From: Heterocephalus glaber
Taxonomy: Eukaryota; Chordata; Mammalia; Rodentia; Bathyergidae
Assembly (NCBI RefSeq): GCF_000247695.1
Contig: NW_004624778.1
Location: 12,169,135 to 12,233,134 of the forward strand
Direction of reading: 5' to 3'
Length of the DNA stretch: 64,000 bases
Both the position numbers and the translations under genes were made by a program. Numbering within the stretch: position 1 is the stretch's first letter; each line of letters opens with the position of its first letter. Of this stretch, positions 22,761 to 34,698 are shown one piece after another. The notes beneath the pieces are model-generated. The model had not been told where the DNA came from. It made no database searches and saw nothing but the letters and a program-made list of their open reading frames with translations.

Positions 22761-23081
22761 TGCACACAGTGCTGGACTTTGGGCAGAAGCAGCAGGGACT
22801 GGCTCCTCTCAGGGATGGGGTGGCCCTGCTGAAGGCAGTTAGAGTGCTGGACCCTCAGAAGACACTGAGCCCACCACTGCTGGTGACCTTCCTGTGGCTT
22901 TCCACCTTTTTCTCCCCTCTTGGGGTTTATTGAGTTCCTTAGATATGGAGTTAATAGTTTCCTCAAATTTGGAAACCTTTCAGCCATTATTCCTCCTCCT
23001 TCCCCCAACACTGGGGCTCCAATTCTATGTGTGCTGTGGTTCTTCATATTTTTCTGTGACTCAACAAAGCTCTGCTTGACT

Positions 23082-23150
23082 TGTGGTGGTGGTAGTGGTG
23101 GTACTGGGGATTGAACCCAGGCCTCATTCATGCTAGGCAAGTGTTCTACC
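23082..23150 (-). mobile_element. ID-like SINE fragment
   Basis: The reversed ID motifs ggtactggggattgaaccca, ggcctcattcatgctaggca and agtgttctaccactta are present. The left side is GGT-rich rather than poly(T). A CA satellite follows at once. Confidence 0.65.
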
Positions 23151-23154
23151 ACTT

Positions 23155-23156
<2 letters not shown>

Positions 23157-23197
<41 letters not shown>

Positions 23198-23210
23198 TAT
23201 ATATATATTT
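23157..23210. repeat. (CA)n(TA)n microsatellite
   Basis: About 35 bp of CA pass into about 18 bp of TA-rich sequence. It lies between two reversed ID SINEs. Confidence 0.95.
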
Positions 23211-23257
23211 ATATTTCTCATGCTTTGTCCTATCTTCTTGAGCATATGGGACCTATT

Positions 23258-23363
23258 TCTAACAGATTTTTTTTTTTTTGGTACCGGGGATCAAACTCGG
23301 ATCCTTGCACTTGCGCAGCAGGCAGCGAAACCACTGAGCTAAATCCCCAGCCCTCTAACAGAT
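23258..23363 (-). mobile_element. ID SINE with perfect target duplication
   Basis: A reversed ID element (poly(T), ggtaccggggatcaaactcg, gcaggcagcgaaaccactga, gctaaatccccagccc) is flanked by an identical tctaacagat at 23258-23267 and 23354-23363. The perfect duplication points to a fairly recent insertion. Confidence 0.92.
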
Positions 23364-23989
23364 ATTTTAATGTCCTTCTCTATTAAATCTGTCATCCTTG
23401 TTATTTCACAGTGTTTCTATTAATTGATTTTTTCCTCCTGGTTATGGGTCATATTTTTCTTTGCATGTCTGATAATTTTATATTAGGTGCCAAACATTAG
23501 GAGTTTTACATTTTTGTAGGCTAAGTTTTCTTGGGGGGGGCGGTATTTGTTGGCCAGTATTCCTTTAAATATTTTGAAGTTTGTTCTGGAAGCCAGTTAC
23601 TTTAAACCAGTCTGATCCTTTCAAGACTTTTAAACTTATTATGGAGGGAAGACTTTAGGGCAGATTTTTCCATGCTAGTGAGTCAGCACACCCTTTGGCG
23701 ACTGCTATGCAATGCCCTGTGTCTTAGGAGGTGCTTCTGTGCTGGCTGGAGGAACGCCGCTGTTTCCAACCCTGTGTGATCCTAGGGCCTTGCTGCATTT
23801 CTTTTTTCGGGGCTTCCCCCAGCCTTGGACATGTCCTCATACATGTGCACAAATTAATACTCATCCAGGGACTCAAGGTTCTGGGTACTCCTGGACTTCT
23901 CTCTCTGGGCAGCTCTCTTTTTTCTAAAGCTCTGCCTTTCATTTTCCAGTTGTCTTGGATTCCCTTATTTTGCGCTCTGTCTTCCATGC

Positions 23990-24760
23990 TCATTGAGACC
24001 ACCATCTCTGCATGGACTCTGCTCCCTGTATTGCAGACTGAGACTCTCTGGGCAGCAGGCAGGGACACATACAAGGGTGCAAAGGAATTACAGTGACTTT
24101 ATGGTAAAGAAACGTGGCAGGCTCCAACTTGACCAGGTGGCCAAGGCTAACACCATGAGTGGTGGTATAGACGGCTGCCATGTAACTCTGATGACTTAAA
24201 CTAAGAAAACCTACCATCATTTCTGGGGTAGTAATGGTGAATGCCCTTGGTTTTGAGAAATGCACTGTAGAATATCTGAGGGATTTGAGCCTCGTACTGG
24301 CAGTTGTCTTCAGATGGTTTAGGAGAAGATCAGTGGTGATGGTGTGTAGGTACACATAGAGGGAAGAGGAGCAAGTGTGGGGAAGTATCAACAGACTGGG
24401 AATCTGAGTGAATTCTTGTAGCACTCCTGCAACATTCCTACATATTGGAGAGGCTAATGAAGCGATAGCCCTGGCCATGGTGTGTAGGTTAGAGGACAGC
24501 GTCAGCTCAGTCTCTGTTATCATCACTGCTAATGTAAGGTCAGCCCTGGCCCCAAAGATAACAGGGTAAAGTCCCCCCAAATGATCGCCTTCTCCCTTCT
24601 TCCCTACCTGCCCACAGCACTCATTGATGTAAAAAGCACATTTGAAAGAGCTGATCTGGGGGAGGAACCGGCTGCCCCCTGCCCTAGGCAAGGTGTGGAA
24701 GAGACCTTCAAGCCAGAAGCCTGGGAGCATCAGGGCCAGAAAAGAAACAGGTCTGACCAC
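23990..24760 (-). other. Longest open frame in the window (256 codons), unrecognised
   Basis: The reverse strand is open for 256 codons; the frame opens at a GTG, and the first ATG lies ten codons in. I recognise no domain, signal peptide or family. It lies within the CTIF intron and no splice or promoter evidence is visible. It could be chance, an old LTR or a decayed retrocopy. I do not call it a gene. Confidence 0.2.
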
Positions 24761-25585
24761 CGCCCCCCACCCCAGTGTAAATGAGACCGAGGACCCTCAT
24801 TGCCCCATTGGTGGTCGGGAGGCTGGCACCGAGTTCACATGGGACACAGGGCAACACCTGCACTCTGTGGGCAGCCTGTTGGCTTCTGCTCTCATTAGAC
24901 TCAGGACACTGTGAGTCAAGCTCCACCTTCTGAGGGTGATCAGGCTAAGGGGCCCCTGTGTTGGGGAGGTGGGGTGTGATTAGCACTCCTAATCCTGCGG
25001 ATGTTTCTGGATAATGAAAGGCACTCCTGCTGAGAGCAGCTTGGATGACTAGCCTCAGTCCTGGGCTGTGTCCACAGCTGACACATGCAGACACCAAAGC
25101 CACGAATGACTTGTGCAGTGTGACGTCCTAGGCAGTGCAGAGTTTGGATTAGGGAGGGAGGAGTCAGATTGTGGACATCTGCCATAGCCGTGCAGTGTAA
25201 CTTTACTCCAGGAGCCTCGGTTTACTCATCTATAATGACCCCGCTGGGCTTTGCAAGCTGTGAAGGCCTTGGGCACTGCTGGGGAGGAGCAGGAGGTAGA
25301 GGAAGCTGCTCCAGTGCCCTGCTCAGGCTCACCCAGACCTGCGCCCAATCAGGATTTGTGAATGGTTTCCTCCGCAGGGATGATCCCGCTATTCAACAGA
25401 TTTTGAAAGTCATCAGCCCAAATCCCTGAGGTTTCCTACTCTTAGGAGTTTCTTTCTTCAAGGAGCAATAAATCAGTGACCACTCCTGACCCACCAGGGC
25501 CCAGAAGTGATGCACAGGTCTTGAGGCCACTGGTAGAAGAGGTCTTCATCCACATCTCCATGTTCAGTTTGGGATAAGGGCATCC

Positions 25586-25812
25586 GCATTCTCATACACA
25601 TGTCCACACCATACATGCATACATGGACACACATGTGCATGCACATGCACAACCACACACACCCATACCATACATGCTCCACATAGAGCACACACCACAC
25701 ATGGACATATACAGATTTCATGTACACCACACACTATATATGTACACATACATGCAGCACACACATGTAACACATACACACACCACATGCACACATGCCA
25801 CACATTGCCATG
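25586..25812. repeat. Imperfect CA-rich tract
   Basis: About 225 bp of degenerate CACACATGCA-type units make up this tract. It resembles the reverse complement of the GT-rich tract at 11935. Confidence 0.85.
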
Positions 25813-25937
25813 ACACACACTTTGCCCCGAGAAAACATTCAGCAGACAAGGCCCTGATGCTGGACGCTGGACCACAGCTGTACCCAGAACTGCCGGGGCA
25901 GCTCTCAGATCTGTGGCTGTCTGTCTATCACCCAAAC

Positions 25938-26131
25938 CAGTGGTGGTGAACCTATGGCATGCATGTTATTTGTTTTTCTGTTAAGACAATAGATGTTAAT
26001 GTATGAGTTGTTTTTTCTAAACTAAAACCTCAGTATTTGGGGTTAATTGCAGGTTGGCACTTTGCTGTGATAAATAACTGGGTTTTGGGTTGCAGTTTGG
26101 GCACTGGTCTCTAAAAGATTCACCGTCACTG
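25938..26131. mobile_element. Short hAT element with terminal inverted repeats
   Basis: The left end cagtggtggtgaacctatgg and the reverse complement of the right end, cagtgacggtgaatctttta, form inverted termini. Inside, ctaaactaaaacctcagtat, ggcactttgctgtgataaat and gtttgggcactggtctctaa match a non-autonomous hAT family that I have seen in several mammals. The 8 bp flanks match at only four positions. Confidence 0.7.
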
Positions 26132-26149
26132 CCTTAGACCCACTCAACT

Positions 26150-26400
26150 AGTCATCCATTACTCAAAACCTAGCTGCTTAAAAATATATTTATTATCACC
26201 ACACTTTTTGAGAGCAGCTTGGCTGGTGGTCCTGGTCCAGGCTGTCTTGTGAGGCCTTTGTCTCCCTCCCATGGTGGCCCCCTCATGTGACTGAAGGCAG
26301 GAGGGCTTTCCATTGGCTACTTGAGTATCCTCACAAGATGGCAGCTGGTTCCCCCAAAGCAAGTGATAAAAAAATAGGTGAGTGAGAAAGCATCCAACCT
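26150..26400 (+). mobile_element. Old MLT1-like LTR fragment
   Basis: The sequence ccattactcaaaacctagct, tgaggcctttgtctccctcc and cacaagatggcagctggttc resembles MLT1-type LTRs. It is diverged and its edges are uncertain. Confidence 0.45.
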
Positions 26401-27436
26401 CAGCTCAAAAGTGACATAGCATTGCTCTGCATGTGCCACATGTCGGTTGCACAGGCCAATCCTGGTACAGTGTGGGAAGGCCTAACTAGACATGTGAGCA
26501 CCAGAAGGCCAAGACCATTGGGCAATCCCAGAGCCCAGTCCACACCTACTGAATCATACCCAGGAATCTGTCTTTATGAAGCATTACAAGAAATTCCAAT
26601 TAGCAGCAAGAGTTGAAAACCTCAAGTTCCAGCTGATTCTGCTCGTGGCTTGGCCACTCCTTGGGGCCTTTGAATTTCATGCACGTCCCATTAGAATGAG
26701 GCTGACAGGTCTCTTGATTTCCCCAAACAGCTTTCCCCAAATCCAGATCCTGGAAAAGCATGAGAGAGTGAAGGGATGATCTTTTTGTGTGTTCCTACAT
26801 TCCTCAAAGCCAGGAATAGCTAGGTATGGCTGGTCCAGTTGTCTGCCCTTGGTTCATGATGATCAGCTATCCTGGTTATTGGCACTTGGGAAGGGACAGA
26901 TCTTCATTATGTGGGACTATCTAATACAAAATAGGATATTTAGGGTTCTTGGACTCCATCCTGAAAGCCAGTCACTGTAGAGGGTGTCATGGTGGCCATC
27001 AAAACACCCTCACTTCCATGTTAACCTTGAAGGCACTGTGCCCCCAAGTGAAGATGGCTGAAAGGGAAAGAGAGCCCCCTCCCTAAGCCTGGAGACCCCC
27101 AGTCTCCCATGGGAGTCTTGGGTTTTTGCAGAAATGGTTTTGTTTGTGCAGAAGTGGGCAAGCTTCCTGGAGACTCTCCCTGACAGAAGTCAGGAAACCC
27201 ACTGGCTCCCCTCATTTTTTCTGGAGACAAGAAGGAAAAAAGAGGAAAAGGAGTGTTGTCTCTCTTCCCATTTGCTTTCCACTTCTCCTCCCAAAAGAAG
27301 AGAGGCATTTTGTTTCCCAACATCTCCTCATCCCATAGAGGCCCAGGCATCCATGTCCCTGTTCAAACTTCTCAGCGCACAGGAACCTTTGTGACTTGAC
27401 CAGCCCACATCCTGGGGTCCCCGCCTGCCTGCAGTG

Positions 27437-27780
27437 CAGCTGGCCCCCTGTCTCCCCACTCACCCTGTTCTTTCATTCCTCTTTGCTTCCTCACAGCCAG
27501 TTCCCTCTGCCTGGAGTCCAGTTTGCCCTTTATTTTCCCGATTAGCTCCTTGTCCTGGCTCAAGTGATGCCCTCTCAGATGCACCAGGGAGAGCCTGGTT
27601 ATCCATCTGCTGAGTTCTGCGACCCCCTACTCCCACCCCTGTGTGATGGTCCCTGTCTTGTTGCACCTTCTCATTTAACTGTCAGACTCCTTTGCTGCAC
27701 TGTGGGCCCTGTGAGGGCTGGGGCCGTGTTTCATCTTCATAACCCCTCTCCAGGCCTTCTTGAATGAATATTGTTGAATA
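27437..27780 (+). mobile_element. L2 LINE 3' end
   Basis: Its landmarks run in L2 order: gttccctctgcctggagtcc, tgtgggccctgtgagggctg and a final ttgaatgaatattgttgaat. Confidence 0.75.
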
Positions 27781-27936
27781 GCCTTCCTGATGCGTTGTTG
27801 TGGCTGGCTGGCGGAGCCAAGAGAAATAAAGGATTTTTGTCTGTTTTGACATTCAGTCCAGCTCCTTTCTCTTAGCATTTCCCAGCAGAATTTTAACATC
27901 AACCTGTTTAAGCTTTTTATATGATTGATGGAATAA

Positions 27937-28008
27937 TTCTTCTCCTTCTTTCTCCTCCTCCTCCTTTTCTTGCTCTTCATCTTCATTGTCTTCTCCTTCT
28001 CCTCTGGC
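27937..28008. repeat. Pyrimidine-rich (CTT/CTC) tract
   Basis: Seventy-two bases consist mostly of TTC, CTC and TCT words. The antisense Lys/Arg-rich open frame here is a by-product. Confidence 0.9.
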
Positions 28009-28069
28009 TCCCCTACCTCCTTATTCTTCCTTTTCAAAAGATTTGTCTATGTAGACCATGATATTTTAA

Positions 28070-28400
28070 AAATCTCCACATCTCAGTAGCTTCATGTATA
28101 GAATTTTATTTCTGCCTTTCTGAAATTGTACTGAAGGTCTGTTGTTCACAGCCTCTCCTTGGAGACTCAAGGGTCCAGCTGGATTCCACCTGTGGTTGTG
28201 CTACTCATTCGTAGCTTCTAGGGGCCCTGTCAGGGGCAGAGTGAGCTAGAGAATGAAGTTCTAGGTCTTAAATGCTTTGGCCCAGAAGAGTCACTTCTAC
28301 TCCTTGCCTATTGGACAGAGCTAGTCACATGACCATACCCAACTGCAAAGGTCTGGTCGGAATGGGGTGCTCACAGCTATTTGGTGGGTAGCCAATGCCT
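28070..28400 (+). mobile_element. Old MaLR-like LTR fragment
   Basis: The motifs tgcctattggacagagctag, tcacatgaccatacccaact and gcaaaggtctggtcggaatg are typical of MLT1/MST-type LTRs. Edges are uncertain. Confidence 0.5.
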
Positions 28401-29470
28401 CTGCCAAATCATTTTTCCTTTACTTAACTCATCTTCATGGGAAAGTGCTTTGTCTAAGCCTTTTAGAGAAAGAACTGCATAAGACACGATTCCCCAGGAG
28501 GGCACAGTGTGGTCTTGGAAATGAGACATGTACACAGATTACAGTGCCTCACTGTTGAAGCTGTAAATGCCTGAGCAGATGTTGGGCCTTGCCCAGGTCA
28601 GAGTCCCTGTGGGGTGCAGTCTGGGTGCTCTTCCTGCATGTCCCCGCCTTCCTGCCCAATGCCACTCCAGTCACTAAAGCCCGGGGCTGGAGTGTAGAGC
28701 AGTGGATCCTGTGGCCCCAGCTTCATGCCTGTTGTGGTCCTCCTGGGAGCTCTAGCTTACCACTCACTGTGAGTCACATATGAGGCTCCTGGGGGTGCTC
28801 CTAGGAGACAGTGCCTTGGTTGGGGCACCTGGGTTACCTGGCTAAGACCCCTTCATCCAACACGAAGGACTCTATCCCTGAGGATCCTACCTGGCTGGAT
28901 TTCCACAGTGAGTGGTGAGCTCACTAGCCTTACCACAGTGCTACCCTCGGAGACCCCCATTGTTTACTGTGGCTTAGAGCAACGAAGCAGTGGACACTGA
29001 CACCTGTATCCCTGTGAACCCCAGCTGCCAGGAATAGTCCCCACCCATAAAAAGCATTTCATTAGTCAGGAGCTGGTGTTGGCGTTAGTCTCCAAGGTGT
29101 ACCTCCTGGTGTTAGTGGCTGGAGGGGGAAGAGCAGGTCGCCCCTGCAGGGAGTGAGGCTGGCCTTGCTCCCCAAGAGCCCCAATCAAGGGTGGGCAGCA
29201 GGCAGCTCTGGGTGTCAGTCATGGTTCCAGGTGGTGAAGCCATAGGGCAGGGCATAGAATGGGGTCCTCTGGGAACCCCATATTCCATCTAGTGCTGGTA
29301 TCCCACCTGCATTTTTGGCACCTCCATTGTGAAGGAGGCAGCCTGCCATGCTGGCTGTGAAGTGGACCACCCAGCCCTGTCATTTGTAATCCTGCTCCCA
29401 GTGTGTCCAGAGTCAGGGACTGCTAGTGCTATGATCATAACCAGGACAGATGGCTGCATGGTGGCTGACT

Positions 29471-29486
29471 CCCACTAGAGGGCACC
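29471..29486 (+). promoter_or_regulatory. CTCF-like motif
   Basis: The + strand reads cccactagagggcacc, a good match to the CTCF core in plus orientation. It lies in sequence with no recognised repeat. Confidence 0.55.
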
Positions 29487-30849
29487 AACGCTCCACTCTG
29501 CAGGCTCCATAGTCTGGCCCTTGGTAGTGAGAAGTCCCCTGATCCCTAGTTCCCAACACTGTCTTTGCTGACCACTCCTCCTGATCAGGACCAAGCATGC
29601 ACATTGTTCCCAGAATGACCCCCTCAATGCTCAGTGCTCAGGCTCTTCCTCTCCACAACAAGGGAGAAGAAGAGGAGGTGAAGGAAGCTGCCACACACAG
29701 GCCAAAATGTACCTTGCTGGGCAAAGGCTTGACATTCCTCAGAGAGCCCTTCTCCCACCTGAGACCCCTGGGAACATGGGGCTCTCCTAGGAGGGCAGCT
29801 GCACAGACAAGGGGGCTGCCTTCCCGCGGGGCGGTGCAGGTCACATTCCCCACACCATCAGCTTCCTCTTGGGCCTGCAGGGAGGCGGCACAGGTGTAGA
29901 GCTTGGGGAGTTAGGAGATGTGGACTTCTGCCCTGGAAAGACAGGCTGGCAGGATGAACGATGGAGCTCTGAAGGATAAGCCCAGGTCAGCCTGGTGAGT
30001 CCCGTGTAGCAGAATAGGTTCCAGCCTCCCCTGTACATCTCCAGTCTCAGCTCTCCTCTGTCCAAGCAGTCCCCTGGGGAGCGTCCGCTCTGGCTCCTCT
30101 CCCCATGAGGTGAGGCGACTTGAGGAGCAAGCCCCCCGCCGGGCTGTAAACCCCATCCTGTCCCAAGCCCGCCCGCCCTATCGCCTCCTTAGCGTGACTG
30201 GCCTTAGAGAAATGAAAGTCAGCCCATGTGCTGCCCCTCTGACCCCAGACAGCCCCAGGGTACCTTTAGATTTCCTCAGGTTCCCAGTGTGAGGGTGGGG
30301 CAAGAGGCCTCCAGGCACGTCAGGAAAGCCACCCCTTATTCCCCGCTTTGCTTTTGAGTCTCATATAAAACCCTAGTTGAAAAGGATTGTTGAACTGTCC
30401 GGTGTCTTGCCCAAGACTTTTTGTAAGGACATAGAATTTTGATCATTTCCCTTGATTCTCCACAGCAAGCATTACTTCTGCTTGGTTTGTCTGACTAGAA
30501 TTACACAGCCTACCTTACTTCTCCATTTGCCTTTTTGTTAGAGAATTTTGAAGCTATATTTTGTTGTCAGGAACAAATCAGTTTATTCTGAACCGGTAAG
30601 GCCAGTCCCTCTGACCTCAAATGGCTAAGCTACATAGAACAGCGTCTGTCTGCTACGTGAAGTGGGTGGCATGCATCCCAGTGAACATAAGCAGGGCCAG
30701 TGAGATTACTGGCCTCATGGATGTGACCAAGGCATTTCTTATAGAGGGACCCCAAAGCCCCAGGAAAAGTAAATGGCTTTCCAACCTCATGAGGATGTGT
30801 TCAAGGTATGTCTTCACACAGGACACAGAAAGGACAGGGGACACCAAAG

Positions 30850-30962
30850 AAAGGAACAGTGGGGGCCGGGAATTTAGCTCAGTGGTTCCGGCGTCTGCCT
30901 CGCAAGCGCAAGGTCCTGAGTTTGATCCCCAGTACCCAAATAAAAAAAAAAAAGGAACAGTG
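30850..30962 (+). mobile_element. ID SINE with perfect 12 bp target duplication
   Basis: The body 30862-30950 begins gggggccgggaatttagctc and carries a tRNA-type A box (tttagctcagtgg) and B box (gagtttgatcc), ending in poly(A). It is flanked by identical aaaggaacagtg at 30850-30861 and 30951-30962. It is the clearest young insertion here. Confidence 0.95.
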
Positions 30963-31161
30963 AGACTTAGGGTTAGGCACCTCATTCCCCTGATTGGACC
31001 CAGATAAAGACGAGAATTCTACACCTTCTCCATTCCTTGAAGAACGTGAGGGACAAAGGAGCCTTTAAAGTGAAAAATCACTGCCCCTTGAAATAACCAG
31101 GATTCCTATCTTTTGCTTACAGGAGTAAGAATGGTGGCAGACCAAGAGCTGCCTCCTTCGT

Positions 31162-31177
31162 CCAGCAGGTGGCGCTG
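31162..31177 (+). promoter_or_regulatory. CTCF-like motif, strong
   Basis: The + strand reads ccagcaggtggcgctg, essentially the canonical CTCF consensus in plus orientation. The surrounding 31130-31260 is richer in CpG than its neighbours and is not an obvious repeat. Confidence 0.7.
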
Positions 31178-31916
31178 CTGCTTTTTGCGGTAACTGTGGT
31201 GGTGGCGCTGCCACTACCACGCACGGGCTGAGCCTGCAAGTGGAGTAGCTGTAGCAGGGTTCCCAGCCCTCCAGATGGGAAAGAGTGACTTTATCATCCG
31301 CTGGTGTTTGTCAGCATTCTTGCCGACTCTGGAAACTTCCAGCATATGCTAACTCACAGGCATCAAGATTATTAAAATAGCCCTAGATGCCTGGAAGAAA
31401 CAAAAGTCACACAAACACCAGCCCACACCCCACACTCCAGGCCCTGTCTTCCTCCAAAATCTGTTTCTGTCACCTCCTGGTCCCATAGGAGGGATGGTCT
31501 GACTTCATCATTCAGTTCCCCAGCACCTTTGATGGACTAAGTTAAAATGCAGAGGCCTGGTTCCTGTCCCATGAATGGAAATTCTCCTGATGTCCCCCTA
31601 ATGAGACTGCAACACTGAATATAATGCAGTAACACTAACATTTGCCAACATTCATCAAGTGCTCTTGGTATTCCAGGAACCATTCAGGAACCTGCATCAT
31701 TGTATCTTACCCTCGCTCAGTTCTGCGGGCTGCATAGCTACTGACCTTGTTTTATACCTGTGCTCGCTGACTTTGGTCAGATGTCTCCTTCTCAGTAAGG
31801 GATCATTCCATTTTGGTCATTCCATTCAGTCTCCATGCCCCCCCCCCATATTCTTCTGCCCTGTGCTTATCCCACATATGTTTCCCTCATTCTGTGTCTC
31901 TGATCTCCCACTAGAG

Positions 31917-32022
31917 TGTAAGTTTCAGGGCTGGGGATGTAGCTCAGTGGTGCCATACCTGCCTAGCAAGCACAAGGTCCTGAGTTCAATCTCAGGTACC
32001 AACAAAAAAAAAATGTAAATTC
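31917..32022 (+). mobile_element. ID SINE
   Basis: The body starts gggctggggatgtagctcag, has the B box gagttcaatctc and ends in poly(A). The flanks tgtaagtttca and tgtaaattcca are a diverged target duplication, so it is older than the copy at 30850. Confidence 0.88.
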
Positions 32023-33113
32023 CACAGGGACATGTCCATGATGGACATATCATGAAGTACTAGTTTGGCGGGATGATGGCAAGAGCTTTGACCTACTCCT
32101 ATCTAGAGGCTCTCACACTCAGTCCAGAATGTGGGCCTCCATCACAGAGGATGACATAAATCAAACCCTGTTTGAGCTTCATGCCTGCAGTGCTGACTCT
32201 CATAACTGCTCTGTGCTGTGTTCCTTCTGTTATCATCTTACAGTTTGGACAGCCAAGATCAAATACCTCACCCCAAACTATACTGCTTATAAATGGGGGA
32301 GGAGGATTAGGATCCAGGCAACCTGACTCCTCTTTGTAACTAGTGTGATGAGGAGGAAGAGGTGCTGGAAAACTCGTTTCTAATTCTAGGCGACACTTGT
32401 CACATAGGTACAGCAGGTTATGGGGGGATGCCATTTCCTTAATGAGTGTGAACAGGAAAGTGGATACCTTTTTTTCTCTACTTCTGAAGGCAATAAAAAT
32501 GGAAAAAGAAAAAATAGAATGAAAGAGAAAAGCCTCTGCTGACACCCTTGAAAGAGGAAGAAATGTGATTTTTTACCTTTTTTTCTAATCAAGTGCTTCC
32601 CCCATCCCTGCTGACACAGGCCCCACGTCAGCTATGGAGGAGGAGCACTTACCTAGGAGACCCCTCTACCTCCCAAGCTACCCTCCCCCAAGTGCTTCCT
32701 CCCTCTGGACAAAAATAGGTGGTCATACAATAAAGGAGACCAGAAGTTCTTCAATCCGTGATTTCCTGTCTGTCGCCTCCAGGTAGCAGGGCCCACTGGG
32801 AAAGGGCAACGTGCTCAGTGAGGCGACCCTATTGTTGTTTTCATTGCCTGTGAGTCTTTTTTATAGAAATGATTAAGGGGGGGTGGAGAATTTTGTTGGT
32901 AGCAACCAGGAAGGTCCTTTGGAAAGAGACAACTGGCTGAGTCTGGACAGGTTCCCACGAAGGTCTTCCCCTCCTTCCTTCATGAGGGGCTAAGTATAGG
33001 GAGCCAGGATCAGAGGTTCCAGCTGCTTTCTCAGCTGGCTCCTATGGGCCTAAGAAAGTTTGCCTCCCTTGTATGGCAGCCTCAATGATCCAGAACATGG
33101 CTTGGGTCTTATG

Positions 33114-33326
33114 CAGGGACTGGCAAATTGCAGTTCACAGGCCAAGTCCAGCCCTCCAGCCTGTCTTTATAAATAAAGTTTTATTGGCATGTAGCCCCTT
33201 CCTTGGCTCACTATCCTCAGCTGCACTTGTGCTGCAGAGCTCAGTAGTTGCAATGTGGATGCTATTGCTTGCAAAGCCTAAAATATTTACTACCTGGCAT
33301 TTTATAGAGAAAGGTTGCCAAATATG
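33114..33326. mobile_element. Short hAT relic, copy 1
   Basis: It contains cagggactggcaaattgcag, taaataaagttttattggca, gcaaagcctaaaatatttac and a diverged right end (ggttgccaaatatg). It is the same family as 47452-47656. Confidence 0.75.
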
Positions 33327-33639
33327 GTATAAACAGGAAAAAAAAAAAAAGAAAAAAAGGAAAAAGCTCTGAGAGTTAAAACAAGTGTCCAAATTCATGG
33401 AGTTCATTCACAATAGCTGTCCAAGAGCCCTTCAGTCCCACACACAGAACATCATGTAATTCATTCAAATAATTCTTTTTGAGCTTCCATTTCTTCAACT
33501 GTAAAGTGGGGATCACGTACCTACTTGACTTAGGTTGCAAAGCTATGCTGAGGGTCAAAATATAAACCAGAGTTATTTGTAAATTGAGAAACACATTTTT
33601 TTAACCTCACTGGCCACTTCTGTTTCCAACTCATTGGTA

Positions 33640-33860
33640 TAGGGGCAGTGTTGGGGGAGGCAGGGATTTGTGACAGACAGAAAAGCCTGTACCCGGAGAC
33701 TGCTTTCCACTCCCCCCATTCCTTCTTCCTGGTATATCAGCTCCTCTCATCTCCAAATCTACCCCCTTTTGCAATGCCCTGTTCAAATGTTGCCTCCTCC
33801 ACGGAGCCCATGGAGAAACCTACCCTCAGACTTTTCTTGGACCTTTGGAGGACTTGATTC
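33640..33860 (+). mobile_element. L2-like LINE relic
   Basis: The stretch cccctttt, gcaatgccctgttcaaatgt, tgcctcctccacggagccca resembles the L2 3' end. Low identity. Confidence 0.5.
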
Positions 33861-34655
33861 TAGGCCACTTTGGAGGTTGTTTGGTTTGTGCTGTGTTTGT
33901 GCTTCCTGAACGAGGTTGACCTTGAGCTAGGTCTTGGATGGCTATAGGGAGAAAAGAAAAGATGGCGGTAAGGGAGAGGGAAGTGAGTGAGGGATCATTC
34001 AGAAGGAAAGGAGCCTGCTGAGAATGGGTCCAGGAGCCCTAGAGAGATGTTGTGGTAAAAATCTAGAGCAGTCAGCGGAGGCCCTTGAGGCCTTGGGACT
34101 TGTCCAAAGAGGGACTCAACCAGATGTTTCTGAGAGGGAAATGTATGGCATAAGGAGGATTTGAAAATCCCAGGGTTAGAGCCCAACCTGCCCTCCTCCT
34201 GAAGACCATAGGGAATTCCTAAGATTGTACAGATCTCCCTGCTGTAGCTAGGGAAGCAGTTTTATTACTTTGTTAGGGACAGGCCAGGGTCACTTAACAA
34301 CAGGACTTGTCCCCAGTGAAAATGTCACCTGATCCGTGCCTTGCTTTGGGCCAGATCATACCCAAGAATTCTTTGCTAAGTGCCATGAGGCCCCATCAGT
34401 CAGGTGAGGACGGCCTGAGGCCAGCATGGGACAGGGAACACTTGAAGGGCAGAAAGCCCAAGGGAGGCTAGAATGAGGACTGCCTCGGCAGGACAAAGGA
34501 CAACAGAAATGCCCCATCCAGCCCTGCTGAAGTGAGCCAGACCCAGGAAAGAAGTGACCAGCAGAGATGCCAGCCACACGATGCCATGCGCAGCACCTAA
34601 GCTGGCCCACGAGCCCTGGCTATGGGTGCTCCAAGGCAGGCCCACTCTCCTGTGC

Positions 34656-34698
34656 ATACACACACGCACACACACGCACACGCGCACACACACACATA
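34656..34698. repeat. (CA)n microsatellite with CG interruptions
   Basis: About 43 bp of CA units with several interspersed cgc units. Confidence 0.93.

Noticed and set aside
27675..28037. Lys/Arg-rich reverse open frame
   Set aside because: It is the reverse translation of a pyrimidine-rich CTT tract.
30862..30950. tRNA-like sequence with A and B boxes
   Set aside because: It is the tRNA-derived head of an ID SINE with poly(A) and target duplications, not a tRNA gene.
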